The translations under genes and the position numbers were made by a program. A DNA stretch of 52,629 bases from Chromera velia (Eukaryota; Sar; Chromeraceae): assembly GCA_018398765.1 (NCBI GenBank), contig JAHBMJ010001768.1, forward strand, positions 1 to 52,629, written 5' to 3'. Within the stretch, counting starts at the first letter, position 1. Every line of letters starts with the position of its first letter. Below the pieces are notes generated by a model that saw nothing but the letters and a program-made list of their open reading frames with translations, had not been told where the DNA came from and did not search any database. This document shows, one piece after another, positions 1 through 9,815 of the stretch.

Positions 1-119
1 GCTTGTCTGTCTGCCTGTCTGTCTGTCTGTCTGCTTGTCTGCCTGTCTGTCTGCTTGTCTGTCTGTCTGTCTGTCTGTCTGCTTGTCTGTCTGACTGACT
101 CCCTGCCTGCCTGACTGAC
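1..119 (-). repeat. Tetranucleotide array forming the start of DRC3 intron 2
   Basis: On the plus strand this is imperfect CTGT/CTGC/CTGA. On the gene strand it begins GTCAGTCAGGCAGG at the splice donor and then becomes (GACA)n. The array abuts the exon, so the donor itself is the first repeat unit. Confidence 0.8.
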
Positions 120-953
120 CGAGCCATGTGAGGTTCTCCAGGTGGTGTAGGTTGTCGATTTTGTCGATGATGTTGTTGTCCAGACGGAGGGTGGTCAGGT
201 TCGTGAAGGTCTGGAGATTGTCTATGTACAGAATGTCTGTAGGAGGGAGGGAGGGAGGGAGAAAGATCGAAATGCAGACCGACAGACAAAGTGAGGTCAG
301 CGGACTGACTTTGTTGCTCCTTCCACTACTTTTCCTTCTGAGATGGTCATTCTTCTTCTGCTTAGGTCTCTTCGTCCGTGTGTGTTTTTCTTTTCTTGCT
401 TCTTTGCGGCTCAAGTGAGATCTCCTCTCTTCAGTTGGCCATTCATGTCTATGCGGAATTCCGGGTGAAGAGAAGGAACACAGAAGCATGCGCATGGGGA
501 GGCGGACATGCATACAGTGGATCTTTAGACTGTTCTGTCTTCCAGGAGGGAGATAGACGGTTGCATAAAGCAGCCTGCCCATGTTCGAAGCCCAAGTTCG
601 GTCTCTCTGTATGCACAAAACGTGCAAGCTATCTGCAACAACAAGATTCTCCCTTCTCCTTTTGGAAGATCGCGTCAAAAGAGAGGTTCTCTTTCTGTCT
701 GTGTTCTCCCTCCCGTGTTTGCGTGTGCAAGCAGAAGGGGCTTCATTTCCTACTTACTTTTCCAAGACAGGCTCAATGAGGTGACTTTTGGGAACTCGAT
801 GGGGTCTGTGGGTTCTCCGTTGGGGTCTTTGGGCTCCAGCACGCCGGCCATGAGCATCTCCCCGTCAATGACCTGGGGCTCAACGGTTTCGTTCTGGCCC
901 TTCTTTCGAAGCACAGCGCCCCCCTGTGCACCGAGCCTGTCATTTGTGGCCAT
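120..953 (-). CDS. DRC3: Dynein regulatory complex subunit 3 (LRRC48-like), 5' part, runs off left edge
   Basis: Two exons are visible. Exon 1 runs 953-758 from an ATG encoding MATNDRLGAQ, and exon 2 runs 236-120. The join is GTAAGT donor to CTACAG acceptor, and the phase agrees (A plus AC gives Asn). Exon 1 carries EPQVIDGEML and VTSLSLSWK. Exon 2 carries ILYIDNLQ, LRLDNNIIDKIDNL and LENLTWL, which are SDS22-type leucine-rich repeats in the order found in DRC3. DRC3 is an axonemal subunit of the nexin-dynein regulatory complex. Exon 2 ends on a phase-1 G that would let the usual WLDLSFN continue beyond position 1. An upstream in-frame start at 1013 exists, but the 953 start fits the family better. 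The gene is incomplete here: the repeat region, coiled coil and C-terminus lie outside. Family recognition comes from motif memory. Confidence 0.72.
237..757 (-). other. DRC3 intron 1
   Basis: This 521-base intron lies between the two DRC3 exons. It has a short GGGA array near 241-262. No reading frame in it looks coding. Confidence 0.6.
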
Positions 954-1704
954 CTTGGAGATCAACTTGGGTGGTGTGGGTGAAGCTTCTCGTGTACAGC
1001 TCAGGTGTTGCACTTCGAGTCAAACAACAGTTGGTGCTTCTTTCGTTGAATGTTGCCCTCCCGTTCCAAGTGCCTGCTTTCGCATGAAAAGCTTTTTGTG
1101 GGACTCACTTCACCATGCTTGCACGGAAGGAGACCACTTCCTATCGATGAGGGCGTTTTGCATTCTTGAATCTCCGTGTTTTGGGGAAATGTGTTGCATC
1201 GATCAGTGATTTTTACATCAAAAAAACGCATTAAAAATGCATATATATTTGTATCGCTGCATGCACGAAAGCTGCATGCATGCCATGCATGATCGAATTA
1301 ATTAATTATAAATTTCGAAGTTTTTTTTCAACTGTGCATGGAGCCGGTTGGGGACGCATGTATGCGTGCCACTGCGTGGTCCCGCGATGAGTCCCGGAAA
1401 GATCCCGGAAAGCGACAAACAACGACAAATTGCTTTGGCGGAAGTATTGAATATATGGCGGAACCGCCTGATCCGAGGCTGATCGGGGACTACACAAAAG
1501 GAAGCACATCGGCTGTCCTGCATGTCCCACATTCCGCATGATTTCCTGTAGCGTCCCGTCAGAAGCCGAATACAAGCAAGCGGGAGCCTCTGCGTTTTCC
1601 GTGCTGCAGGTTTGCCCAAGACCCGTGACTGACTGCCCGTCCAGACTGTCGATCCGTCTCCACAGACAGATATTAATTTAATTAATTTCATGTGCATGTA
1701 ATTT
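954..1704. promoter_or_regulatory. Divergent upstream region between DRC3 and the lipase gene
   Basis: The two genes are transcribed away from each other from this 750-base gap. It contains A/T-rich patches (1220-1250, 1296-1320, 1672-1690) and a cluster of TGCATGCA-type palindromes at 1257-1293. Reading frames inside it show no family features. It is likely a shared promoter plus 5' untranslated sequence, inferred from position only. Confidence 0.4.
1257..1293. promoter_or_regulatory. Cluster of GCATGC palindromes in a divergent promoter
   Basis: Three overlapping or adjacent GCATGC/TGCATGCA sites lie in 37 bases between divergent genes. TGCATGCA is a known ApiAP2 binding motif in apicomplexans. 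A regulatory role here is inferred from motif and location. Confidence 0.35.
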
Positions 1705-2852
1705 TTGGGAAGACCGATGCGCTCTCTTTCTCTTGCCTTGACCCTCTGCTGCCTCTGCCTTGAGGGCGTGAGGGCCCATTTTCGGGTAGAGGACTTTACC
1801 CACCCCTACCCGACCAGTCTGAGGCAGTACGCTGATCAGTTCAACCCGCGTCTGAAGGATCATAATGCCAAGTGTAAAGCTGCACTGCCAAGGTTGAACC
1901 GAGAGACCCTCAGCTTCCAGTCATGCGTCTTCAGGAAAATTGCAGGGTCCTCTGGAGTGGGGCAGTCCGTCTGTGGGTGTGCTGCCCAGTACGAAGCTCG
2001 TGATGTCTGTTCCTTTGCAGGGCCAGTGCTGGACGGTAAGCCGTCTCCATCTTCCCCAGCCGTCTCCAGCCTTCTTACTCCCCTTTCTTCCTTGGACCGT
2101 TCTCCTTTCCTTGAGTAGAATTCTCTCAGCAGCACGCCCGATGGTCTCAGAGGTCTCACTGACTCCACACTGAGACGGTCGGCGTGTGTCGTCATTCAAA
2201 AGGGGAATAAGTTTCCCCCCCTTAGCTCTCCCTGATTTCCTTCAAGTTCTATTTGAAAATGTCGTTTTTCTCTTTACTCTTTCTTTGCTTCGGCCTGTTC
2301 TATGCAGCTGCCGTGTGCATCTTATCAGTGGTTCCTCTCTTCCCCTGCAACATCAAGGGAAAGTTTCCGAAAGAGCCTCTCGCTCTCGGTCAGCCTTTGT
2401 TTGCTCAAGTTTCTCATGTTGACCCTGAATCTCTCTTTGTTTTGCTTTCCATTCGCCCAATGCTTCTCTTCTCTTCCGCTCGGTTTTTTCGTTCCTTTCT
2501 AGGTTGTGTGCCTGCATTTCACCGCATTTCTCGTCTGCTTGTTGCTTGGCTCGCTTCCTTTAGCAGGCAACTCACACCTGCTCGTCGAATCTTGTGCTTG
2601 TGCTTGCGATGATTCATTGATGGTTCGCATCTAGGTGTCCTCCCTTTATTGCATGACACTGTTTCGCGTGGATCTTTTAGCTGTCGCTCCCGGCGAATTC
2701 TTTTTTCTCCTCCACACAATCATCTCTCACTTCACTTGTCAACTCTCCTTCCATCCCACCAGAATCGCACCAGGCTCCAATCTGTCTGACGTCGCCGTTC
2801 TTTCTGTGTTGTCTTTTCTCCCGCCCCCCCCTCTCCTTGTGTATATCAATAA

Positions 2853-2911
<59 letters not shown>

Positions 2912-4138
2912 CTCTGTTCCGTCCTTCCTTCCTTCCTTCCTTCCTTTGTTTGTTTTTGTCTGCATGCAGTGAATTCCAGTACCGTTGACATCCCTCCTCT
3001 TATCGACCTCGAGGAGAGCTTGGGTGAACTCCCCGAGGAGACTCCTCTGAGCGTGCAGAAAGCGGAGGCAGAGACCTACTATGTGCTCTACTTGGCAATG
3101 CTAAGGTGATTGATTGGGTTTGTGTGTGGGGGGGGGGTAGATGGGCTTTTGTTTTGTTTGGCCCAGCGTCGATTGTATGCTCACCCACTGACATGACGAA
3201 AAGGAGAGAAGGAGATGAACGCATTCATGTACTCATGCATGCTTGAAGGTGGTATGCGATGGGCCTGGACTACATGTGCGGGCATTTACTTTCATACAGA
3301 TTTCTTTTTCATGCAGAATTCTTTTTCATTTCTTTTTCTGTATGAAAGTAAATGCATGCATGCATGAAGGTGGTATGCGATGGGCCTGAACTACATGTGC
3401 GGGCATTTACTTTCATACAGAATTAAAGAAAAGTAAATGCATATTCTGTGTGAAAGTAAATGCATGCAGGTGGTATGCGATGGGCCTGGACTACATGTGC
3501 GGGAAGGTGGAGGAGGAGGCGGCTCTGGATTCGCCTGCGGGGGTGCTGCCCTCATGGACCTCCGATACGCTCCTGCAACCCACCAGGACATCAGGTGTGT
3601 GGGTGGTCCTTATCTCGCTGGCATACACGCACACACACACCTCTATGCATACGCAAAAAATCACTTCCCTGGCGCCCATGCCCTTCAAGGAAGGTACCGG
3701 TGAATTGCCGTTCCTCGTTTCCAAAGTTTCTTCTTTGTGTGACCGGCCTCCATCTTTTTTCCCCTTTTCTCTCCTTTCTTTCAATTGACCAACTGGCCAA
3801 CTGGCTGACAGAGTAACTGACTGACTGTCTCGCAGGAGATCCAAGGGGGCTCTCCCCGTTCGTCGCCCTCTCGCGGAAAGGAGACACGATGCTGGTGACC
3901 ATCAGAGGAACTGTGCAGGTGAGAGAGGGAGTGCATAGGGGGGGGACCTCCCTATCTTATCTATCTGTCTACATGCATGCATAGGGTGGGTGCGGGCAAC
4001 TGAGTTGAGCGCATGCAGCTTTCTCCCTCGTCCTCTGCCCTGTTCCTCGTGCTCTTGCATTTGGCGATCGAGAGAATGAGTGCGCTCTCTTGCTCCCGCC
4101 GCATCCATCTCTCGTCGTTTGTGGCAGGCAGCGTTCTC

Positions 4139-4174
<36 letters not shown>

Positions 4175-5762
4175 ATTTGGTTCTTTTGGTTTCTCGTCCG
4201 CACGACGGTGCAGTTATGACTTTCTCGCGATCTTTCCTCCGTTCCTTCGTTCCGTTGGTTCGTCCAGTTTCCTGACGAGCTGGCCGACCTCGACTTTGCC
4301 CTCGCTCCGCATGAGTTCTTTGACGGCCACCACGTGTTCAGGTCAGTCAGTCGTCAGTCAGGCAGGCAGGCAGGCAGGCAGGTAGACCGGTGAAGAAGCA
4401 TACAGTCTGTATGGTTTTGGGAGAACAGTGGAGAAAGAATGAGAGAAATGAGGGAGCCCTTTCATGCAGAGCCCAATAAAGTAACTCTGTTTATAGAGAA
4501 AGGGACACAAACGGAAACGATGCACGCATGCATGCATGCGTGCGTGGGTAACCACTGAGCTTCCTTTTCATGCCTCGATCGTGTCGATGTACATTTTCCT
4601 TTTTCTCACTACTTTCATCTCTCCATTGCGTCGCGTGCGCGCGTGCGTGTGTGTGAACTTGTGTACGTGTATGTGTATGTGTGTGTGTGTGTGTGTGTGA
4701 AAAGCCGGCAAACCAGAGGATGAGTTTTTCTTTCTCCTTTCCGCTTTTCTGTTGACTGCAGGGGATCAGTCAACATCGCTGCGGCCTTCCTTCAGTCGAT
4801 GCATGCGTTTATTCTGCATAATGAACAAATAAATTTTAAAAAAAGAAGTAAAGTAAACGCATGACTGCAGGGGATCAGCCAACATTGCTGCGGCCTTCCT
4901 TCCTTCCGTCGATAGAGTCGTCGAGGACGCACTTCTCGAGAAGGAGAACCCTCTGAAGAGAGTAGTCGTCACAGGTCACTCACTGGGCGGCTTTGTGGCT
5001 TCTCTGGCCACTTACCACCTGACCAAAACGTTCGCAGACAGAGGTTTGAAGGTGGAGGGGGTGGCCTTTGCCTCGGGGCCTGTGGGGGACGAGCAGTTCA
5101 ATGCGGCGCTGCGCACGAGCCCCTCAGTCAACCTGCGCACAATCCAGTTTGAACTGGACCCCGTGACCCCCATGCCCTGTCTGCATATGCCTGAGTGCCT
5201 CGTGAGGGGGGGGGCACTGACCGTCGGGGGGCAGAAATTGAATAATCAAACAGAGCCTGTGTTGCAAGCAAGGGGGAAGAAGAACGAAAAGAAAGACAAG
5301 GGAAAGAAGAAAATGGAAGATGCGGAGGAAGAGAAGGGCATGCCTTATGCGAAGCCTCTCGGTCGAGTTGAATTCCATCGGCAAGAGGGGGGGGATTTTT
5401 GGAATGATTGGCCAAACAACCACAAACTGTACATTTGGGCTGATCATATTTGTTCCTACTACTGTTTCGTTGAGAGAAATTTGAAGGGAAAGAAGAAGGC
5501 GGCCAAAGAGGGAAGCGGGATTTGTTCAATTAACACTTGCAGAAGGATGGATTTTTCCCTTCTCAAATTGATTCCTGCAATCTTGAGACAATCAGATGAC
5601 GACACTGATTCAGAAGATTCCCCGTCTCCTTCTGCCTCCCCTTTTCTGGAGCCCAGTGAGTGGGGGTTGGATGGCGACACACAGGCAGAGGCCGAAGAAG
5701 TTTTGTCTCTCGACTCGTTTTCTGAAGAGGGGAGTGCGGGTCTCCAGACGTTGATTGCATGA
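1705..5762 (+). CDS. Secreted class 3 (Rhizomucor-type) triacylglycerol lipase
   Basis: Six exons join in phase: 1705-2035, 2970-3105, 3470-3594, 3836-3918, 4268-4341 and 4871-5762, giving about 546 residues. The N-terminus (MRSLSLALTLCCLC...) looks like a signal peptide cleaved near residue 24. The alpha/beta-hydrolase core is clear. MLVTIRGTVQ in exon 4 matches the lipase-3 oxyanion strand. VVVTGHSLGG in exon 6 is the nucleophile elbow, with Ser near residue 287. FELDPVTPMPC near 346 supplies the expected Asp. An HKLYIWADH stretch near 434-442 offers the catalytic His. A lysine/glutamate-rich insert (near residues 386-408) and a Ser/acidic C-terminal tail are extra to the family core. Exons 3 and 6 both start at acceptors duplicated by small hairpin elements. 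The part of exon 1 after about 1935 is less certain, because TCCTTTGCAG at 2011 could be another acceptor. Confidence 0.82.
2855..2945 (+). repeat. (GT)n then (TTCC)n in lipase intron 1
   Basis: About 27 GT units at 2855-2909 are followed by a short CCTT array, ending about 25 bases before the acceptor at 2969. The 934-base intron 1 (2036-2969) is otherwise pyrimidine rich, with no convincing coding. Confidence 0.85.
3246..3503 (+). mobile_element. Hairpin element A: two successive insertions with ~37-bp direct duplications at a 3' splice site
   Basis: Three copies of the start of lipase exon 3 (GGTGGTATGCGATGGGCCTG...) lie at 3246-3282, 3367-3403 and 3468-3503. They are separated by two short inserts. 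Insert 1 (3283-3366) has perfect 17-bp inverted ends, CATTTACTTTCATACAG and its complement. Insert 2 (3404-3467) has the same ends with one mismatch. Only the last copy continues into the exon. It is preceded by TGCATGCAG, the acceptor, largely supplied by the element end and the duplication. The earlier copies have TGAAG before the exon start, which could be weak acceptors. The unit lengths are 121 and 100 bases. Confidence 0.85.
4139..4170 (+). repeat. (CT)n in lipase intron 4
   Basis: About 16 CT units lie in the intron 3919-4267, upstream of exon 5. Confidence 0.8.
4342..4381 (+). repeat. GTCAGTCA/CAGG array starting at the lipase intron 5 donor
   Basis: The donor after exon 5 is GTCAGT. 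The sequence continues as GTCA and then CAGG repeats, so the splice donor is the first unit of the array. The same intron also has a GT array at 4670-4700. Confidence 0.8.
4753..4914 (+). mobile_element. Hairpin element B: insertion duplicating the acceptor of lipase exon 6
   Basis: The segment TGACTGCAGGGGATCAGYCA and its continuation through GTCGAT occurs at 4753-4800 and again at 4862-4914. The 61-bp insert between them starts GCATGCGTTTA and ends GTAAACGCA. Both copies carry CTGCAG followed by the exon start. Copy 1 runs into stop codons within the insert, so copy 2 must be the used exon. The two copies differ at GTCAACATC versus GCCAACATT and by a small TTCC expansion, which suggests an older event. 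The element has lost most of the internal palindrome seen in A and D. Confidence 0.75.
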
Positions 5763-7282
5763 TCGAGAAAGTCCGGAAGGAAGGAAGGAAGGATCAAAGA
5801 AGGGAAGGGACGGGAGTCAGAACAAAAAGAGGAGAAGAGGCAGGAAATGTAAAGGGAGGGTAAGGTAAATTATCACAAAGGGTTCCATGTGAGGGGAATG
5901 AAGTCATTTTGGAAGTGGAAGGAACCTATGACCATGCACGCGCACAATGAGAGATCGAGACCCAGTGCCTTCCCTTCCAGCAGCAGATGGGGTGGAGTGG
6001 CTGCGGGAGGAGTCTGTGTCTTCTTTCTTTCTTTCTTTCGTGTGTGTGTGTGCAGAGAGAGAATTAAGGAGAAGGGGAAGAGTGAAGAAGAAACCCCAAG
6101 CGGTAAACGGAAGGAATCACAGTCACATCGAGCATTCACTGACTGCTTCTGCCCTCCCTCGGTGTCAAGCAAAAGGAAAACAAGTGGCTCTGTTCTGTAC
6201 AAATCCTTTACAGCTACCTGTATGTTTGGTTTTTTGTTGTCTGTTTACCTCCCTGCTTCTCATTTGAATGCACGGGCCTTTATTTTAATTCGGTCCGTGC
6301 ACTCAGAGCCCTTTGCTGGATCCTCAGGTGTCTGCGAATTTTAATTTCGTGCAGACAGACGGTCTGATGGATTGCTCCCTTGCAACGGAGCTGTTTGATT
6401 TGCCTATACAGCTTTTTCTGTTGGTTGGTTTGTTGCGTCTTTTTGTCTTTTTATATTTATATTGATGTCATATCTATTGATGTTTGTAGGGTCCCCTTTC
6501 GTGATGGATTCCGAGTTCGGGTCGACCCTGCATGTCTTGATTCCTCCAACTTTGACTGACCTTTGCCGTGTCTTTCAAAGCTGTACTCCTATCTGAAAAG
6601 TAAAAAAAGGCATGTCTCGTTGGAGTCTGGGAAAGAAGAGACACACACTCGTTTGTTTGTTTGTATTGGTTTATTCTCGAGTGGAAGAAAGCAAAATGTG
6701 CGCAGACGGAACTCAGAACGCACTCGCCCGATTCATTGACAGAGAGCGTGCGTTGTGCTTGTTCGTTCGTGCGGCCCCGATCGATCGATCGATCGATCGA
6801 TCAGTGTGCGACCTCTTTTTCGTGAGATCAGATAGGCAAGCGTCCTGCCGGTCACTGTTGCTTGCTTGTCTCCCAAGTTGTTCGTCTATCAATATTAATT
6901 AAAATGAATTAATGTCTCTGTCTGTACACGCATCTATCGATCTATGTGTACATGGAGAAGCTTTTTCCCGTGCTCTCCGTCTGCATGTGCGTACGTCTTC
7001 TGGCTCTCATCTCCTCCTAGCTACCTTCAACAGGTCGTATGAAGGGAGGCAACGAGAGAGAGCAAGACTTGACAGGCTGAGACTATTTGTTGCCCATGTT
7101 GCAGAAAGAAGCACAAACAGGCAGGCCTTGCTGCTCGACTGAATTTTTCCTTCGACCGTCTGCCAGCCACCAGGTCGGAATGGCTCAGCAGCCTTCTCAC
7201 GGGTGCGCGGTCGGTCGAGTAGTTTTCTTTTCTTTTCTTTTGTTTTGTTTCTTTGTTTGTTGGTTGGTTTGCTACAATTAAC
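5763..7282. other. Lipase 3' flank and intergenic sequence
   Basis: Several reading frames cross this stretch, but all are low complexity and none shows domain or splice support. It has a short (GGAA)n just past the stop, a TTTC array near 6020-6040, and six or so GATC units at 6778-6802. I see no gene. Confidence 0.5.
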
Positions 7283-7407
7283 GCAATTTCGGGACTCCCA
7301 AGTCCCCCCTGCATATACAGAATTCTTTTTTTTTTTCTTCTGTATGAAAAAGAATTCTGTACATGAGAGTAAACGCATGCAATTTCGGGACTCCAAAGTC
7401 CCCCTGC
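7283..7407 (+). mobile_element. Hairpin element C with ~29-bp direct duplication
   Basis: GCAATTTCGGGACTCC and its continuation to CCCTGC occurs at 7283-7312 and at 7379-7407, with one substitution and one C-length difference. The 66-bp insert contains ATACAGAATTC, a T-run, CTGTATG, and AGAATTCTGTAC near the right end, then GTAAACGCAT. These match the termini of elements A, B and D, though the left terminus lacks part of the TTTACTTTC segment. No gene was recognised around it. Confidence 0.7.
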
Positions 7408-7928
7408 CCGTGAGAAGAGAAGAGAGAGAGGACTCTGCTAACAAAGGGTAGATCTAGCAAAAAAGCAACATGCAGGAAGAACCTGATTTCTGGCTCGATC
7501 AATGGAGAGCATAGAGAGAAAAAGGTGAAGAAAAAAAAAGGGACACTGTAGACTTGCCTTGCACGCCACACAAATACGTAGAGACACCCAGAGAGACAGA
7601 GAGAGTGAAAGAAAGAGGGTGCTGCTCTGTGCGAAAGAACTCTCTAGCTCCCGCTGGCGTTGGACGGAGAGCAGAACAAATATGCATGCAGTTGCAATCT
7701 TTATGTGAAAGTGCCTTGCATTTTTGTCGGCCAGCGGTCTGCTCCTGTTCGTCTTTTTGGCTGGCTGCTCATCTATCTGCACATCTGGCTCTTCTCCTGC
7801 CGGTCTTTTTTCACAATCACTTTTCGTTCGTTGCTCTCTGTAGTGTTTGTGTTCCTGTGTGGGTCAGCCTTTCCTGTGTGCTCTTTTGTTGTGTTCGTAT
7901 CGCTTTTTCTGTCTCCTCCGTCTGTCTC

Positions 7929-7961
<33 letters not shown>

Positions 7962-8899
7962 CCATCTTTCGTTCATTTGTGCATGAGTTCTGTCGTCGTT
8001 TCGTGCCTGTCTAGGCTTTTGCTATTTTCCTTTCTTTCTGCCTCCCCTCCTGCCTTCTTTCTTTCCTCCCTTCCTTCCTTCCCTCCTTCCTTCCTTCCTT
8101 CCTGCCTTCGTTCCCCCATTTGCCCCCTTTCGTTTCCTTTGTCTCCTTTCCTTCATCTTCCATTCATTGCTTCTTCTTCTTCTTCTTCTTCTTCCTCCAG
8201 CTGTGTGTTGCGCCTCTGTTGTGTACAAAATCAGACTCGGGAGCGGGGGGCCTGAAGACGCTGTCTGAGTCACTTAAGGAGCCGCTCGCTGTTTGGTCGA
8301 ATCGTTCCATTTGAACGTACACGCTCACTTTAATTCCTGACGATCGATTTTTTTCTTTTCAGGGAAGCACTCAACGACAGAACGTGCCTTGTCCAGCTTG
8401 CATGGCTCTGTCATATTGTAATAATGATCATTTTGCATAATAATTCGTACGTACTTTATGTATGTCTCGCTCCCATGAAGAGCTCCCTCCCAATTAAGTG
8501 CAGTCACACGTACAGCTTGGTGAAGCTAGTCTGACCTGAAAGTGGATGCCCAGTCGATCGACATTCATACATGCGGGCCTGCGTCGATCCAGGCTGGACC
8601 AGGCATCGATTTGTATTTAATATTTTTTTTTCTGAGACTTTAATTTTGTAATCACACTGAGCTAGAATCATAATGGCCCTAGGCTGCAGTAGCCCTAGCA
8701 ATAGCCTTGGATCAGAGTCTGAGATTGATTGATTGATTGATTGATTCTGAGAAAGGGAAGTGCCGCCATGATTATTTCTGGGATTTTTTTCTGTTGATTC
8801 ATTCATTCCACGATTATACATAGATCGATTTCATACAACTGTTTTTATCTAGGTTTTTATTTATTTTATTCATTGATGGTTGATTTAAATGATTCATAT
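7408..8899. other. Intergenic, microsatellite-rich
   Basis: It contains a pyrimidine-rich stretch with (CT)n at 7927-7961, (TTCC)n at 8064-8106 and (TTC)n at 8169-8195, then A/T-rich sequence with GATT repeats at 8727-8747. The long open frames here are translations of these repeats. No gene supported. Confidence 0.5.
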
Positions 8900-9122
8900 T
8901 GATTGATTAATTGGTTCGACGCTAGGCCTTCCTATAGGATTAGGATTAGGATTAATGTCCGGAGGATTGGCCTCCCGCCCCAATGCCAAATGTCCGACGT
9001 GCGGCTTCCAGGGAAAGCGCCTAGACGCATCAGACCTCCCTGGCCGGCCTGCACAGGTCTAGTCTGTGTCGCGAACGGATCACATTGAACAGTTAATCAC
9101 CTGCGTGTGTATGCGAGAGGGC

Positions 9123-9815
9123 TCACTCCATTCCAAAGCAGGGTTTGAAAGGGAACGATCCCAGAATTGCAGATGAACGGCTCGAAGCGAGTTCCAAAAC
9201 CTCCCAACATCCCATCCTCCTCCTTTTTCCCTCCTCTTTTGCTTCCTTTATATCGCCCCACACTCTTTCATACTCTTTAATTCTTCCCTCTCTTTCTTTC
9301 TCACTTTTCCAAGTCTCCTGATGCAACCTATCTAACTCTCTTCCTAAAGCTTGACTCAAATTATCTCCCTTTTTTCTTTTCCATTCTCTCACTACCTGTC
9401 TTTTCATCATGACGTCTTTCAGAAAGGTATCGACATTCTTATCGGCTTCATTCAAAAGAAAAGAGAATAGAGCGATCTTGTCTACCTTTTTTTCACCACC
9501 CACTTTCCATCTGCTACTATTTGCAGCTCTCTCCTCTCTCCCTTTCACCGAACTCCAATGTGTCATCAAAGCTTGCAAGCAGTCTGCCCTCTCTCCATCA
9601 TACAGAAGGCATTCAGTCAGCACATGGATTTCATCTTCGACTGCTTGAATGTTAAGCAGGTCAGAGTAAACCATGCATTTCCTTTCTATCAATGGGGTCC
9701 CTCTGCTTCCTTCTGTTGAGAACTTCCCCCAGTTTACCTCCAAGTTTCTCTCTCCCACCCGAAATGCAGCCCTTCTTCTGTGGACAGACCAGGAAGCTAT
9801 CATCATCATCATCAT
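9123..9815 (-). pseudogene. Non-LTR retrotransposon ORF2 C-terminal fragment (decayed)
   Basis: The open frame includes AAFRVGERNLEVNWGKF, followed by ERKCMVY and VEDEIHVLTECLLYDGER. The pattern 'R.C...VEDE.H.L..C..Y...R' is typical of the zinc-binding-like C-terminus that follows the reverse transcriptase in many LINE ORF2 proteins. The first Cys pair is incomplete, and no reverse transcriptase is upstream. The frame opens within a (GAT)n tract that belongs to the adjacent repeat copy, so that repeat appears to have inserted in the retrotransposon. The downstream half is Lys/Glu-rich with no recognisable domain. Family assignment rests on this short motif only. Confidence 0.4.

Noticed and set aside
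7554-8255. A 233-residue frame rich in Ser, Leu and Cys
   Set aside because: Most of it is pyrimidine-rich simple repeat; the apparent hydrophobicity comes from CT/TTC repeats, and there is no splice or domain support.
8936-8956. GGATTAGGATTAGGATTA, possibly an interstitial telomere repeat
   Set aside because: Only about three units, and the unit is not the TTTAGGG type expected of this lineage; it is better treated as a chance microsatellite.
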